DNA from: Thermoguttaceae bacterium
GTDB taxonomy: Bacteria > Planctomycetota > Planctomycetia > Pirellulales > Thermoguttaceae
Reading direction: 5' to 3'
DNA: 64,000 nucleotides
Assembly: GCA_017407125.1 (NCBI GenBank)
Contig: JAFQXE010000043.1
Location: 51,649 to 115,648 of the forward strand
Shown: piece by piece, positions 18,563 through 27,941 of the stretch
Numbering within the stretch: the stretch's first letter is position 1
How the letters are laid out: each line of letters opens with the position of its first letter
The notes under the pieces: model-generated
Databases searched by the model: none
Seen by the model: the letters and a program-made list of their open reading frames with translations, nothing else
What the model was told of the DNA's origin: nothing
Made by a program: the position numbers and the translations under genes

Positions 18563-20548
18563 TCACCGGTACGTTTCCATATTCTCAATGAGAATTCGTC
18601 CGACTTCGACGATCGTAGCGGGGCAATGCGTGATTTCCGTATGAGAGCTTTCGACGACAAGTTCGCTTTCGACGCCGTCCAGATGTGACGAACGGTACGC
18701 AACGACGCCGTCGCTGCGTTGGGATTTGTCCGATATCTGACCGATAATCGAATGGTACTTTACGTAGGGCGATTTAATGCACTTTTCCATCGCCGGGAAA
18801 ATGGGCGAATTCGACGAAAGTGAATCGACACTGGTAGTATGCGAGTAAATAAACGACGTCGCCCCGATGTCTTTATCCCGAATCTTTATCAGTTCCTTAA
18901 ACGTATCTTTAATATCTGTAGTTTTAGCAATAAACGCCTTGCCCAGCGACCGGGTGGTGAGGTTCGCCATTGCGCTGCCGCGCTGAGGCGTAGCGATGTA
19001 AATCACCCGATGGATCGACGTGTTGTACGTAAACTTGAACCAGCTTCCGAGTTTCGCTTTCAATTCCGGCGAGCCGTTGAGGTTGTCGATGGAATCTTTA
19101 CTGACCAGACTCCACAGATGGTCGCCGCTGTCGATAGTCTGCATTCTCGAAACCAGCCCGCCCATCGAATGCCCGATGAGAATAATCTGATCGAAAACCG
19201 GATTGGTATGGTTCGGGTCAAGCGTCTGACGGATTTCCGCCAAGTCCGCTCTGAACTGCGCCGCTGACACCCAGAACGGCTGTCCGTTGGGATACAGGTA
19301 AAACCAGAACTGATACCGGTCGCGGATTTCCGGAATGATTCTCAGAGTGTTGAACATGTCCAGCCACGTAACCTGTGACGACGCCAAGCCGTGAACCATA
19401 ATAACGGGAATCTTGTTCGGGTCGTACTTCTGGGTCATGTAAAAGCCCTTGACCGTTCGGCTTGAACCGGGAATGACGTCCAAGAGTTTGTCCGGCGTCA
19501 GCAGACCAATTGACGCGACATCGTCCGTATTTATTTTATCCATCGACGCTACCAGAGCCGTCGTCCAGTCGCTTTCCAGAGGAACCTTCTTTTCCTGGAT
19601 TTCAACAGACGCCTTTTCCACCGGGTCGTAAAACTCGATAGTCAAGTGCGTTTCCGATTCCGAGCCTTCAAGCAACGAGTCGCCTTCGTTGTCGAACGCG
19701 TCCATATTCGGACGAATCAGCGCCGTTGCCACCGAGAACTGCCGAATAGGCGTGTATTTGCTCGCGGGGCTGTTGACGTCGTACCGGTTGAGAATCATCA
19801 TCGGTTCGCCCAACCCGTGCTGACGGTATCGGTTTACCGTCCCGTTGAGGTCGAAGTCGGACGCGAACTGAATGTCGCTGACGTCCTCCGGCTTCAGGTC
19901 GTGGGTTTTGATTACCATCTCAATATTGAGAGCTTCTTCTCCCCCGTTGAGAACGTACTGCATTTCCGGCTGGTACGGCAGCGAGTGCTTTGTCTGCGCC
20001 TGATCCTGAAGCTGCTGCTGAATCAAACGAAGAATTCTGTCTGAAGAAGCGTTGTACAGAATGCACATGTTGTGGAAGTCCGGCGAGTAGGCGTTTCGCG
20101 CCGTTTCAAATCGGGCTTCAAAAAGAAACCGGTACGTGTACACCAGACACTGCACGTACAGACGCATCGCCTGGGGATATTTCCGTTCCAGCTCGAGCTT
20201 CCGTCCCTCCTTGTAACACAGTTCCGATACGGTGAAAAGCAGCTGCGATTCCGTTGAGGACTGAACGAACGGCTCGATTTCGTCGATAACCTGCTGACGA
20301 TTCGTTTTGACTTTTTTCGCCCAGTCGCAGGTGCGAAGAATGGTCATGGTCCGTTCGCTAAGAATATCGTCTGTAAGCGACAACTCCCGAATTGATTCCG
20401 CCTGCATCAGTGACGACTTGTTATTCTCCCGAAGCAGAGATTTCGGTCCCATACAGCCAACGACGCCGAACGCTGTCAGCGCCAAAAACAGCGCGAGCGT
20501 TATCGAAAGCCGGCAGGACGGTCGGCAGGAAAACATACAATAAACCAA
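18563..20548 (-). CDS. Lipoprotein alpha/beta hydrolase (lipase/esterase-like)
   Basis: The N terminus has a hydrophobic segment ending in GVVGC, consistent with a lipobox whose cysteine at about 32 would be acylated, so the protein is probably membrane-bound by lipid. The long N-terminal half (about 35-370) is not recognised. The C-terminal part is an alpha/beta hydrolase: oxyanion region VHGLASS near 386, nucleophile elbow GHSMGG with S461, and later aspartate and histidine candidates. This resembles triacylglycerol lipases and PGAP1-like esterases. It is monocistronic. Substrate unknown. The gene ends exactly against a short-period repeat arm. Confidence 0.82.
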   Translation of the reverse strand: MVYCMFSCRPSCRLSITLALFLALTAFGVVGCMGPKSLLRENNKSSLMQAESIRELSLTDDILSERTMTILRTCDWAKKVKTNRQQVIDEIEPFVQSSTESQLLFTVSELCYKEGRKLELERKYPQAMRLYVQCLVYTYRFLFEARFETARNAYSPDFHNMCILYNASSDRILRLIQQQLQDQAQTKHSLPYQPEMQYVLNGGEEALNIEMVIKTHDLKPEDVSDIQFASDFDLNGTVNRYRQHGLGEPMMILNRYDVNSPASKYTPIRQFSVATALIRPNMDAFDNEGDSLLEGSESETHLTIEFYDPVEKASVEIQEKKVPLESDWTTALVASMDKINTDDVASIGLLTPDKLLDVIPGSSRTVKGFYMTQKYDPNKIPVIMVHGLASSQVTWLDMFNTLRIIPEIRDRYQFWFYLYPNGQPFWVSAAQFRADLAEIRQTLDPNHTNPVFDQIILIGHSMGGLVSRMQTIDSGDHLWSLVSKDSIDNLNGSPELKAKLGSWFKFTYNTSIHRVIYIATPQRGSAMANLTTRSLGKAFIAKTTDIKDTFKELIKIRDKDIGATSFIYSHTTSVDSLSSNSPIFPAMEKCIKSPYVKYHSIIGQISDKSQRSDGVVAYRSSHLDGVESELVVESSHTEITHCPATIVEVGRILIENMETYR

Positions 20549-20730
20549 ACTGAATTCTATATAATATATAGTACCGCGACGTAGTTTAGCGATTTTTCAT
20601 AGATAAATCAAGAGGAAAATTGACTTTTATAATCGGCGCATTGAACTTCTTCTGGAATGAATCCGCTTTTGAGCGCGCATGATCCTGTAAACCGATAAAG
20701 CCATAGAAGACAAGACGTTCCGTCGACTCG

Positions 20731-21834
20731 TCATTCAAACAAACCGCTGGCTTTCATATCGGCGCGAACGGTTTCTTCGTTTTCGCTGTCAGAATTGAGA
20801 GAATTCTTCAAGGCGCTAAAGCAGAGTTGGCGCGCGCCCTCGACAAGAGCTATTCTTTTTGCCTGAAGGAAGACGTCAAAGATGAACTTTTCTTTTTTAT
20901 AGGCGTTGGGCTGCGTCGGGTGAATCAAAACGCCGGTTTCGTCGCAGTATGGGACTTTCTTTTTAACGGTATGGAACGGAAGGGAAAAACGCTCATTGCT
21001 GAGAACCCGGACAAGAAAATCCAGACGAAAGGCGTGAATGGCAATGTTCCCGTATCCGACAACCAGAGAACCGTCTGGATTTGTCAGTTCAGCAACGCTT
21101 AACGGTAAATCGCTGTATTCGATTACCTGAACGACGCCGTCTTTTTTAACCATGTTTCCGACCCGCTCTGTCGGAGAATTCTTACGAATAACCATCGTAG
21201 CGAGTTCCGCCTGGTCGAAAAGACAATACCCGATAAATTCGGGATCTGCCAGCGGTATAAGCGGATTGTCAACCTGGAATGTGCATACCAGTTCTATTCC
21301 TCGTCGGGTCATGTCGTCTAAAAGACGATACTTTTTCAGCGCGCTCAAAACGCCGCCGTGCCCGTCCGGACTGGCAGCAGGAACGCCGGGAGCGGAATAC
21401 AGAGTCTTTCCGGTTGCGATGTCAACCGCGCCCTGATTACCCTGTTTGAAAAAGACGACGTCCTGCGGAGGAAACCCGAAATAGTTCTGTTCCTGAAAGA
21501 ACGTGCGCGTCTGTTCGTCCGTAACGTCGCTGGTCATGACGTACAGCGGAACGAATCGCCCATATTTCTTTTGCAGCGCATGAATTTTGTCGGCAAAAAT
21601 CTCAAAGAGCGATTCTCCGTTGAATCCAATCGGATACATGCCCTTTGGGAACTCGCAGCCCAGTCTGGACGCCATCCCGCCTGCCAGCAGAACGGCGGCA
21701 ACGCGCCCTTCTCTGAGCGCATTTTCGCCTAAACGCGTTGCGTCCGCGCACGCGGGATCGTTTCCACGCCATTGATAAATGCGTTCAAAAGGTTCGTATT
21801 GGTCAGCAGAAGGCAAGCAGTTAACTTCGGACAA
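20731..21834 (-). CDS. UDPGP-family UDP-sugar pyrophosphorylase (UDP-GlcNAc type)
   Basis: Forms a UDP-sugar from UTP and a sugar-1-phosphate. The 367 residues carry the motifs of the eukaryotic-type UDPGP family: AGGMASRLGCEFPKGM (51-66), SPDGHGG, FQVDNPLIPLADP, KNSPTERVGNM and VVQVIEYSD. These fit UDP-N-acetylglucosamine pyrophosphorylase best, rather than bacterial GlmU, which lacks them; UTP-glucose-1-phosphate uridylyltransferase is the alternative. The product would feed cell-surface polysaccharide synthesis. The start appears to be TTG (rc of 21832-21834) with no clear Shine-Dalgarno sequence. Monocistronic. Confidence 0.85.
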   Translation of the reverse strand: MSEVNCLPSADQYEPFERIYQWRGNDPACADATRLGENALREGRVAAVLLAGGMASRLGCEFPKGMYPIGFNGESLFEIFADKIHALQKKYGRFVPLYVMTSDVTDEQTRTFFQEQNYFGFPPQDVVFFKQGNQGAVDIATGKTLYSAPGVPAASPDGHGGVLSALKKYRLLDDMTRRGIELVCTFQVDNPLIPLADPEFIGYCLFDQAELATMVIRKNSPTERVGNMVKKDGVVQVIEYSDLPLSVAELTNPDGSLVVGYGNIAIHAFRLDFLVRVLSNERFSLPFHTVKKKVPYCDETGVLIHPTQPNAYKKEKFIFDVFLQAKRIALVEGARQLCFSALKNSLNSDSENEETVRADMKASGLFE

Positions 21835-21921
21835 AATAAAAATCCAAAACTTAAAGGGAGTAATAGTTATTATTTTATAATTAATTATAAACTATATAGA
21901 GAGGAAAGTCAAGAGTAAAAC

Positions 21922-21959
21922 AAAACGCGGCGAATAAAGGATATACCCGCCGCGTTTTT
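21922..21959. terminator. Bidirectional terminator between GTPase and pyrophosphorylase genes
   Basis: AAAACGCGGCG and CGCCGCGTTTT form an 11-bp stem around a 15-base loop with A/T tracts on both sides. It can end minus-strand transcription from the GTPase unit. Confidence 0.75.
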
Positions 21960-22029
21960 ACTGTATCTAATCTGATTTCAATTCAGAATGACGAAATGTT
22001 TTCAACTTCTGACTGCTGACATGCAGTTA

Positions 22030-23481
22030 TCAAGAGTCTTGCGGCATGCCAAACAGTTCGAGCAGTTTTGGAATCCATTCTTCTTTTGCTACTATTTTAG
22101 ATTTCCATTTGAACTTTTTAAAACCTGCGTCAATACTGGTAAATTCAGGTTCTGACGGCATGATGAACGTAATCTTGTTTGGAACATGGCATTCTTCATC
22201 TTCTCGATTAAATTTGTACAGACTCGTCGGCATAGCAATGCCTCTTTCTCGGACTTTCTTAATGAAATCAAGGGCGCAAGGAATGAATGAACCAAGCAGA
22301 TCCGTATGAGATTTCAGCGAGATTCCACCACAAATCTTTTTATAAAGAATCGATGGAATAGGAAGCGATGTATCGAAACCTCGTCGTCGAGGCAATAAAA
22401 TGGATATTGTTGATGGTAAAAAATTGGTTAAATGAGAACGCCACCAGACGAAATTCTCAGCATTATACTTGGAAAGAACGTCTGAGACGCTTGAAGTATT
22501 CAATTGAACAAGTTTACTCATGGGATATTTATTGGGGTTGCCTTTGGTTAGTTCTGGCAATAATCCATAGTTATCTGAGTTTTCAGGAGTTTGAAATCCC
22601 CAAATATATAAAATAGAATTACAAAAAGCAAACAGCAATCGCTCAATCTTTGTTTGCAAATCAGGTTTAATCCGGTTATAAATAGCGGTTTTATTATCTT
22701 TATCAGTAGAGTGTTTGAGAAGGTCTTCAATATAGCAACTAATCTCTGCAAGACGATTAATCAAGGAAATCGCCATTTTGAACGATGCCAATAACCGATT
22801 TTTTTCCTCTCCAATTCTTTTTTTGATGTATCGATCCATCAGGTCAACTTTGGAAGAATCAATCAATTTAGACATGACGCCTCGAAGAACTTTTATCTCA
22901 GCTTCATAATCGCGATGAAACGCGTCGTAATCAATAGACGCTCCACGAATTCCCCAGTCGTTTTTCATAACATTCCAATGCTCACGGCATTTCTCAAGTT
23001 TTGATTTATCCGTCGGGAGAAAGTTGAAAATAATTTGAGTTCCCGGACTTTCAGGAAGCAAAAGACACGAGGATTCCAGGTTGCCGTCTATATTAGGATC
23101 TTGGCTAATATCGACAAGAAACAAAATCGCATCTGCGTCTATTAGAGCTTTCCATGCAATCATGTCATGTTTAAAAACGCCATTCTGCAGTTGTAAATTT
23201 GTTCGATCCTGATGCTTTGAAATAAGATTGATAACCTTTTCAGGACTGGGTCTTTCCAGTTTTTTAAATTCTTCGTCAACCCATTCACGAACCAATTCAG
23301 CGCATTGAAACCCCGGAGTGTCAACAAAAGTAATATTACTATCGACAATTTCTTTTTTGCTGTTTGTTGTAGGAAGAAAACCAACTTCTCCAAAGGACAA
23401 ATCTCGCGTCAGCGATCTGAGAAAAGAAGTTTTTCCAGCGCTGGCATTTCCAATAACGGCAATCGTAACAGTATCGTTCAT
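22030..23481 (-). CDS. P-loop GTPase, DUF3482-like
   Basis: The N-terminal third is a TRAFAC-type GTPase: G1 GNASAGKTS (11-19), a FGEV and PTT stretch (30-39) as switch I, G3 DTPGF (54-58), and a hydrophobic ILFLVDIS strand; the G4 motif is a variant (NFLPTDKS). The SLTRDLSFGEV context resembles the GTPases annotated with DUF3482, which are normally encoded beside a DUF2868 membrane protein. The adjacent upstream gene is such a candidate, 29 nt away. The C-terminal 330 residues are helical and not recognised. Base composition is more AT-rich than the flanking genes, suggesting acquired DNA. Function of the pair is unknown. Confidence 0.75.
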   Translation of the reverse strand: MNDTVTIAVIGNASAGKTSFLRSLTRDLSFGEVGFLPTTNSKKEIVDSNITFVDTPGFQCAELVREWVDEEFKKLERPSPEKVINLISKHQDRTNLQLQNGVFKHDMIAWKALIDADAILFLVDISQDPNIDGNLESSCLLLPESPGTQIIFNFLPTDKSKLEKCREHWNVMKNDWGIRGASIDYDAFHRDYEAEIKVLRGVMSKLIDSSKVDLMDRYIKKRIGEEKNRLLASFKMAISLINRLAEISCYIEDLLKHSTDKDNKTAIYNRIKPDLQTKIERLLFAFCNSILYIWGFQTPENSDNYGLLPELTKGNPNKYPMSKLVQLNTSSVSDVLSKYNAENFVWWRSHLTNFLPSTISILLPRRRGFDTSLPIPSILYKKICGGISLKSHTDLLGSFIPCALDFIKKVRERGIAMPTSLYKFNREDEECHVPNKITFIMPSEPEFTSIDAGFKKFKWKSKIVAKEEWIPKLLELFGMPQDS

Positions 23482-23510
23482 ATTAAAGTCTCCTTGAAGA
23501 TTTCAGATTA

Positions 23511-26500
23511 TTAGTTGATGGAATATCGGCTTTCCCAGCGGTCTTGCGCTTCATTGAGGAAGGATTCGACATCTTCCTTGTTATAAATGTGAACCATTTC
23601 CAACGGCTGAAGAACCTGTTTTATCGTTTCGATAATTTCTTCTTCCGGATAACCTTGACCATCGTAAACCATCGTCCATGTTAAACCATTTGAGATTAAT
23701 GATTCAACCTGAAGAATGCGATTTTGCTCGTCCTCAGATTTTTCCTTAAATGCAGAATCTTCTTTAGCGCGCGCTTTTCGTCTCTTATCGTAGAGCTGCT
23801 TGAGTTTGACTGCAGTGTAACCCACCGCGGTTCCTAATAACGGAAAACCAAAGGATGCTCCAATAATATTTCCAATAACAGCCCCAGCCCAGGGCGCATA
23901 TTTATTTATTATTTTTTCAATTTTACTATCAACATAATCTTTGCCCGCTTCAACAATTTCTATGCCCTTTTCAGCAAATTCTTTACCCTTTTCATATCCA
24001 GCTTGAAGAGCTTCTTTTCCATTTTCGCATCCGTCTTGAACCGCGTTACTAACGTTATTCAAAAAGTTCGATGAAAAGAAACTGCCATTGGAAATGTAAA
24101 TCTTGCAAATCGTCTTTTCCAGCTTCTGAATTTGATCAAGACAAGCTATCTCATCTTGTGAATTGTCGAAAGCAAATTCACATTCTGAACTGATAGCTTT
24201 GAGGGCTTCTGTAAACTTCTTTTTTCGTTCTTCCGGAGTGGGTAATTCGACAACCTGAATACCAACGTCAGGAAAAACCTTTGAGCAGAATTCATTCGTC
24301 CAAACGTATTGAGGAGCAATTGGATAATCAAAGTTGTCTTCAAACGTAAATTCAACATTTGTTCCGTACTGTTTTTTAAGATCTCCAACAATTCGCCCCC
24401 AGCCATCCAGACAATTTTCGACTTCGTAACCGTCATTGCGCGAGGATTCAATGTCTGTTGCAATAATAAAAACCTGTAATGGACGATGTTGATCTTTAGA
24501 CAAAATTTGATCAATGATTTTTCCCAACTTCTGTTGGTTGCCAGAATTAAATTGTGAAGTAACTTTAGCAATCAAAACGATTCGATAAATAACAGGCTCA
24601 TTGCGGCTTTGATCCGCAATTATATCATTTAAAATATTAGAATCGCCAATTTTTTGATAAAGTCGTTTTTCCGCGTTTTTGGCAGCGCCAGCGAATTCGT
24701 TAAATTTCGTAATGAAATCGTCCTGGTTAATGCCATTGAAGATTACCAGCGCAATACAGCGCGGCTGCGGTTCAGATTCTGACGGTTCAAGTTCCAGCTC
24801 CGGTTCTGTCTCCGATTCTGGCTCCGGTTCTGGCTCTGGCTTTGACTGCGGTTCCGGCTGCGGTTCTGGCCGTGGTTCCGGTTCTGGTTGCGGTTCTAAC
24901 GGAGCAATATCTTTAAGAATTTTTTCAAAAGCCTCGTCCAGCGTCAGATTGTAATCCGGTTCATCTTTTGTATTTTTGACGCTGTCTTCAAGCAAACGCC
25001 AAATTTTTGAATCCGAGCATGTTGGATCTATCGAATAAATGCATGCATACTTTTCGGAAAAACGTTCCTCTAACGATTCCAACTCTGATTTCCATTTATC
25101 GAGTTGTTGAGAGACTGCGTCTGGATCCTGTTTATAAGTTTCCTTAAGGTTGTTATCGTAAACCAATGCAACTCGAATATCGTATTTATCCTTGTTTGAC
25201 AAACGGGATATTACATTGACGCGATCTATTGAAATGGGTTGGTTAATATCGCATAAACAAACTAGCGTGCGTGTATGAGGATGTTCAGAAAGTCTGTTTT
25301 GATTCTCAATCCAGCGTTCAACAGCGACGTTGTCTTCAAGGTAAACATTATTCTTTTCTTCGTTGTCGCGATTAGATTTTAAATTAGAAAGTTTAATGCC
25401 CGATTCAGCCCCATCTGGAATCTGCAGCCAAATCAATTTTCGGCAAATATTCTTATATTGTCCTTCTAAATCGTCTAAAACATTACTCTGGTACTTGTCA
25501 ATTACTTTTCCTTCTTTGTCAATCAAAACCGCATGCTTTTTTTCCAGTCTTTTTTTAGAATTAGAGCAGCCCCAGGAATAAATCAAAAAGTAAAACAAAT
25601 GCGGAATTACAGGAGTGAGTAAGCAACATACTAAATACCAAAAACAAAACTTGTTAAACTTTTTACCGTTGGTATCTTTAGCGTATGCGTCAGACGTTAA
25701 TTCCATAGCGTTTTTAATTTTGTATTTTGACAACAGTTGCTTATTGTCATCTTTAAGAGAGTACTTCTTGCAAATGTCGCCGTCTTTAGAATCTTGTATT
25801 TGCTTGTTTAGCTCATGAATATATTTATATTTTCCAAATAGTTTTGAATGTAATTCTACAACTGGCGTCATATCTAAAGAATCTGTTGACGTAAAACCGT
25901 AAATATGCTCAAAACCACAGTTGTAAAACGTATAGCAAGGTATTAAAGCTCCCAATAAAAGAGCAACAATAATAGCGAGTTTCCAATGCCAAAGCATCGT
26001 GTATTTAATATACTCGATATCTATTAAATGACTGATGATTTCACCAAAAGACAGGTTGTTCTTTTCAGGCTTTTTCTCTGAATCGCTGAATTTTGGATTA
26101 AGCGCGCTGCCTAGTAAAAATTCCAGGATTTTATTGAACCATTTAAACTGAATTAGCCATTGGTAAATAAAATACAACGGGTTGCTGACAGATTTTATCG
26201 TAAAAGAGTTGTCATTATTGACATCGTTTTTCTTAGGAAAGAAGAAACGCCACCAGTTATAAATCCAAAAGACAAACCAAACAACCAATGGTATAAGACA
26301 ATACCCAACAAAAACGTTATCGATATAGATAATCTCTTGTTTGGGGTCAATTGTTGCTTTTGTGAGAAGCCAGCTAATAAAAGCAATCAATACCACTACG
26401 CCTAATGAAAGCCATTTGCACAGTTTTTCATTTTGCGTAATGAAACTTATGGGGATTCTGGATCTCTTCTCGGAATATTGCAGCAGCGCCTTTTCTTTAT

Positions 26501-26639
26501 CAAGGATGGAACCGTCTTCTTTGACGTTTTTTTGGAGAATCTGCTCGCACTGTTCGTCAGTTAAAGACGCGGGATTGGTTTCATCATTTTCTGTGCGAAC
26601 GATGTCAATAATAATATTGTCGAAAACGGTTTTGTTCAT
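23511..26639 (-). CDS. Multi-pass membrane protein, DUF2868-like, partner of the GTPase
   Basis: About 1042 residues from the chosen ATG; an in-frame start 66 nt further upstream (26705) is possible, but the region between holds a palindrome. The order is: short helical N region, two adjacent membrane helices, a soluble stretch, a third and a fourth helix (near residues 220-240 and 335-360), a soluble domain with VERWIENQNRLSEHP, a Pro-Glu-rich linker of about 45 residues (roughly 24770-24900), a second alpha/beta-like domain, and a C-terminal glycine-rich hydrophobic segment. The arrangement with a FGEV-type GTPase resembles DUF2868/DUF3482 pairs, but this protein is far longer, with an added C-terminal half. 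AT-rich. Role unknown; membrane remodelling or stress signalling are only possibilities. Confidence 0.72.
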   Translation of the reverse strand: MNKTVFDNIIIDIVRTENDETNPASLTDEQCEQILQKNVKEDGSILDKEKALLQYSEKRSRIPISFITQNEKLCKWLSLGVVVLIAFISWLLTKATIDPKQEIIYIDNVFVGYCLIPLVVWFVFWIYNWWRFFFPKKNDVNNDNSFTIKSVSNPLYFIYQWLIQFKWFNKILEFLLGSALNPKFSDSEKKPEKNNLSFGEIISHLIDIEYIKYTMLWHWKLAIIVALLLGALIPCYTFYNCGFEHIYGFTSTDSLDMTPVVELHSKLFGKYKYIHELNKQIQDSKDGDICKKYSLKDDNKQLLSKYKIKNAMELTSDAYAKDTNGKKFNKFCFWYLVCCLLTPVIPHLFYFLIYSWGCSNSKKRLEKKHAVLIDKEGKVIDKYQSNVLDDLEGQYKNICRKLIWLQIPDGAESGIKLSNLKSNRDNEEKNNVYLEDNVAVERWIENQNRLSEHPHTRTLVCLCDINQPISIDRVNVISRLSNKDKYDIRVALVYDNNLKETYKQDPDAVSQQLDKWKSELESLEERFSEKYACIYSIDPTCSDSKIWRLLEDSVKNTKDEPDYNLTLDEAFEKILKDIAPLEPQPEPEPRPEPQPEPQSKPEPEPEPESETEPELELEPSESEPQPRCIALVIFNGINQDDFITKFNEFAGAAKNAEKRLYQKIGDSNILNDIIADQSRNEPVIYRIVLIAKVTSQFNSGNQQKLGKIIDQILSKDQHRPLQVFIIATDIESSRNDGYEVENCLDGWGRIVGDLKKQYGTNVEFTFEDNFDYPIAPQYVWTNEFCSKVFPDVGIQVVELPTPEERKKKFTEALKAISSECEFAFDNSQDEIACLDQIQKLEKTICKIYISNGSFFSSNFLNNVSNAVQDGCENGKEALQAGYEKGKEFAEKGIEIVEAGKDYVDSKIEKIINKYAPWAGAVIGNIIGASFGFPLLGTAVGYTAVKLKQLYDKRRKARAKEDSAFKEKSEDEQNRILQVESLISNGLTWTMVYDGQGYPEEEIIETIKQVLQPLEMVHIYNKEDVESFLNEAQDRWESRYSIN

Positions 26640-26641
26640 TG

Positions 26642-26656
26642 TTACAAAATTTGTAA
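26642..26656. promoter_or_regulatory. Palindrome at the start of the membrane-protein/GTPase unit
   Basis: TTACAAA and TTTGTAA flank one central base and end two nucleotides before the proposed ATG. The position and symmetry fit an operator or a translational control site; it could be coincidence in AT-rich DNA. Confidence 0.35.
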
Positions 26657-26958
26657 AAGGGTTCTCGGGTAATGAAATATTTCCAAATAAAAACAGGTCA
26701 AGCAAGAAAAATTACTTGTATTTATTTTTGAATCAGTATTTTGCTGTACCGTATATATACGTAACATTATTATTAAAAATTACATTTTTGCAAGTGGGGA
26801 GAGTAAAAATATTACTCTTTTTTTCTTATTTACTGTTTTTTTGTTCAGGTATTCCAATTCAAATGAATTTAGTGTATAATGTAAATAAAGTAGAACCCGA
26901 GCGCGCCTTGCGTTCCCTACCGATTTTATTTCACCTCCCTAGTTAAAGGAAAATTGCA

Positions 26959-27750
26959 ATGAAGAAAGCCCTGTTTGTAATCGCGGCGATTTGCGCCTGT
27001 ATGATGGCTGTCAGCGTTAACGCTCAAGAATGGAAAAGCGGAATTCAATGGAAAGAACCGCCGGTAGTCGATCCGGGACCCGAACCCACTGCTCCGGCTA
27101 ACATCCCCTCTGACGCGATTGTTTTGTTTGACGGTAAAGACATGTCCGCCTGGAACAACGGCGAAAATTGGAAGATTGAAGACGGCGTTGTCTATTCCGG
27201 CAGAGGCTATGTTTCCACGAAACAGGTTTTCGGCTCAATTCAGCTTCACGTTGAATTCGCTACTCCGTCCGAAGTTAAGGGCGAAGGCCAGGGACGCGGC
27301 AACAGCGGCGTTTTCTACGGCCCGTATGAAATCCAGGTTCTGGACAGCTACATCAACAAGACCTATTACGACGGTCAGTGCGGCGCGCTTTACAAGCAGA
27401 ATCCGCCGGCTGTCAACGCTTGCCGCAAGCCGGGCGAATGGCAGACGTACGACATCATTTTCATGCGTCCGATTTTTGACGGCGAAAAACTGGTCAAACC
27501 CGGTTACGTAACCGTTTTCCAGAACGGCGTTTTGGTTCAGAACCACCTCCAGATCAAAGGTGAAACCTCTTTTGTTCAGCCGCCGAAGTATAATAACTTC
27601 GACGCCCTGCAGCCCGTTCGTCTGCAAGACCACGGCAACCCGGTTCGATTCCGCAACATTTGGGTTCGCGAAATCTCCGACGACCCGGTTCAGCCCATTG
27701 AAGACGAATCTCCAGTCAAGCCGATTGACGTTTTCGGACCGCAGGACTGA
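26959..27750 (+). CDS. Secreted DUF1080 (3-keto-disaccharide hydrolase-type) protein
   Basis: A signal peptide (1-22, ending VNAQ) precedes a single DUF1080 domain that starts with IVLFDGKDMSAWNN (about 54-67) and continues with GNSGVFYGPYEIQVLDS and RLQDHGNPVRFRNIWVRE, the family hallmarks. Members adopt a concanavalin-like fold; some hydrolyse 3-keto-glycosides, and many are unassigned in Planctomycetota. The short proline-rich stretch after the signal peptide and the 263-residue length are normal. AAAGGA precedes the ATG, and a TATAAT at 26875-26880 is a candidate -10 element. Monocistronic. Confidence 0.9.
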   Translation: MKKALFVIAAICACMMAVSVNAQEWKSGIQWKEPPVVDPGPEPTAPANIPSDAIVLFDGKDMSAWNNGENWKIEDGVVYSGRGYVSTKQVFGSIQLHVEFATPSEVKGEGQGRGNSGVFYGPYEIQVLDSYINKTYYDGQCGALYKQNPPAVNACRKPGEWQTYDIIFMRPIFDGEKLVKPGYVTVFQNGVLVQNHLQIKGETSFVQPPKYNNFDALQPVRLQDHGNPVRFRNIWVREISDDPVQPIEDESPVKPIDVFGPQD

Positions 27751-27769
27751 TTTGTTCTGTGAACAATAA

Positions 27770-27799
27770 TTGAATTAAAACGTATAGAGTTATTATAAT
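27770..27799 (+). promoter_or_regulatory. Sigma-70 type promoter for the small RNA
   Basis: TTGAAT, an 18-base spacer and TATAAT. A start about three to seven bases downstream falls at the beginning of the GGGGAGCA closing strand of the RNA described next. Confidence 0.6.
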
Positions 27800-27801
27800 G
27801 A

Positions 27802-27920
27802 GGGGAGCAATAACGAACCCCATGGGCGAAGTAGACAAAGCTATAATATAAGAGTTTTGTTTATGGCGTTGCCTTCCGCCACATGGGAACCGACCCTGTC
27901 GGCTGCTCCCCCGGTTTTTT
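27802..27920 (+). ncRNA. Rod-shaped small RNA candidate (6S-like architecture)
   Basis: GGGGAGCA at 27802-27809 pairs perfectly with TGCTCCCC at 27904-27911, and a run of seven Ts follows. Inside, CCCATGGGCGAAG (27819-27831) pairs with 27873-27887 with two single-base bulges, and 27832-27842 pairs with 27853-27863 with two G-U pairs. The 3' side of the internal bubble holds a small hairpin CCGAC-CCT-GTCGG (27890-27902). Closing stem, central bubble with a 3'-side hairpin and a long terminal stem are the layout of 6S RNA, although about 119 nt is short for that family. The SRP RNA hallmark GGAAGGAAGC is absent. The alternative is a leader-attenuator for the cyclophilin gene 21 nt downstream. 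Confidence 0.6.
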
Positions 27921-27941
27921 TCTTTAGACAGATAAAATTTT

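Noticed and set aside
27802..27920. SRP (4.5S) RNA or 5S rRNA as identity of the rod-shaped RNA
   Set aside because: The GGAAGGAAGCAGCC-type SRP loop is missing, and the 5S consensus segments are not present in order.
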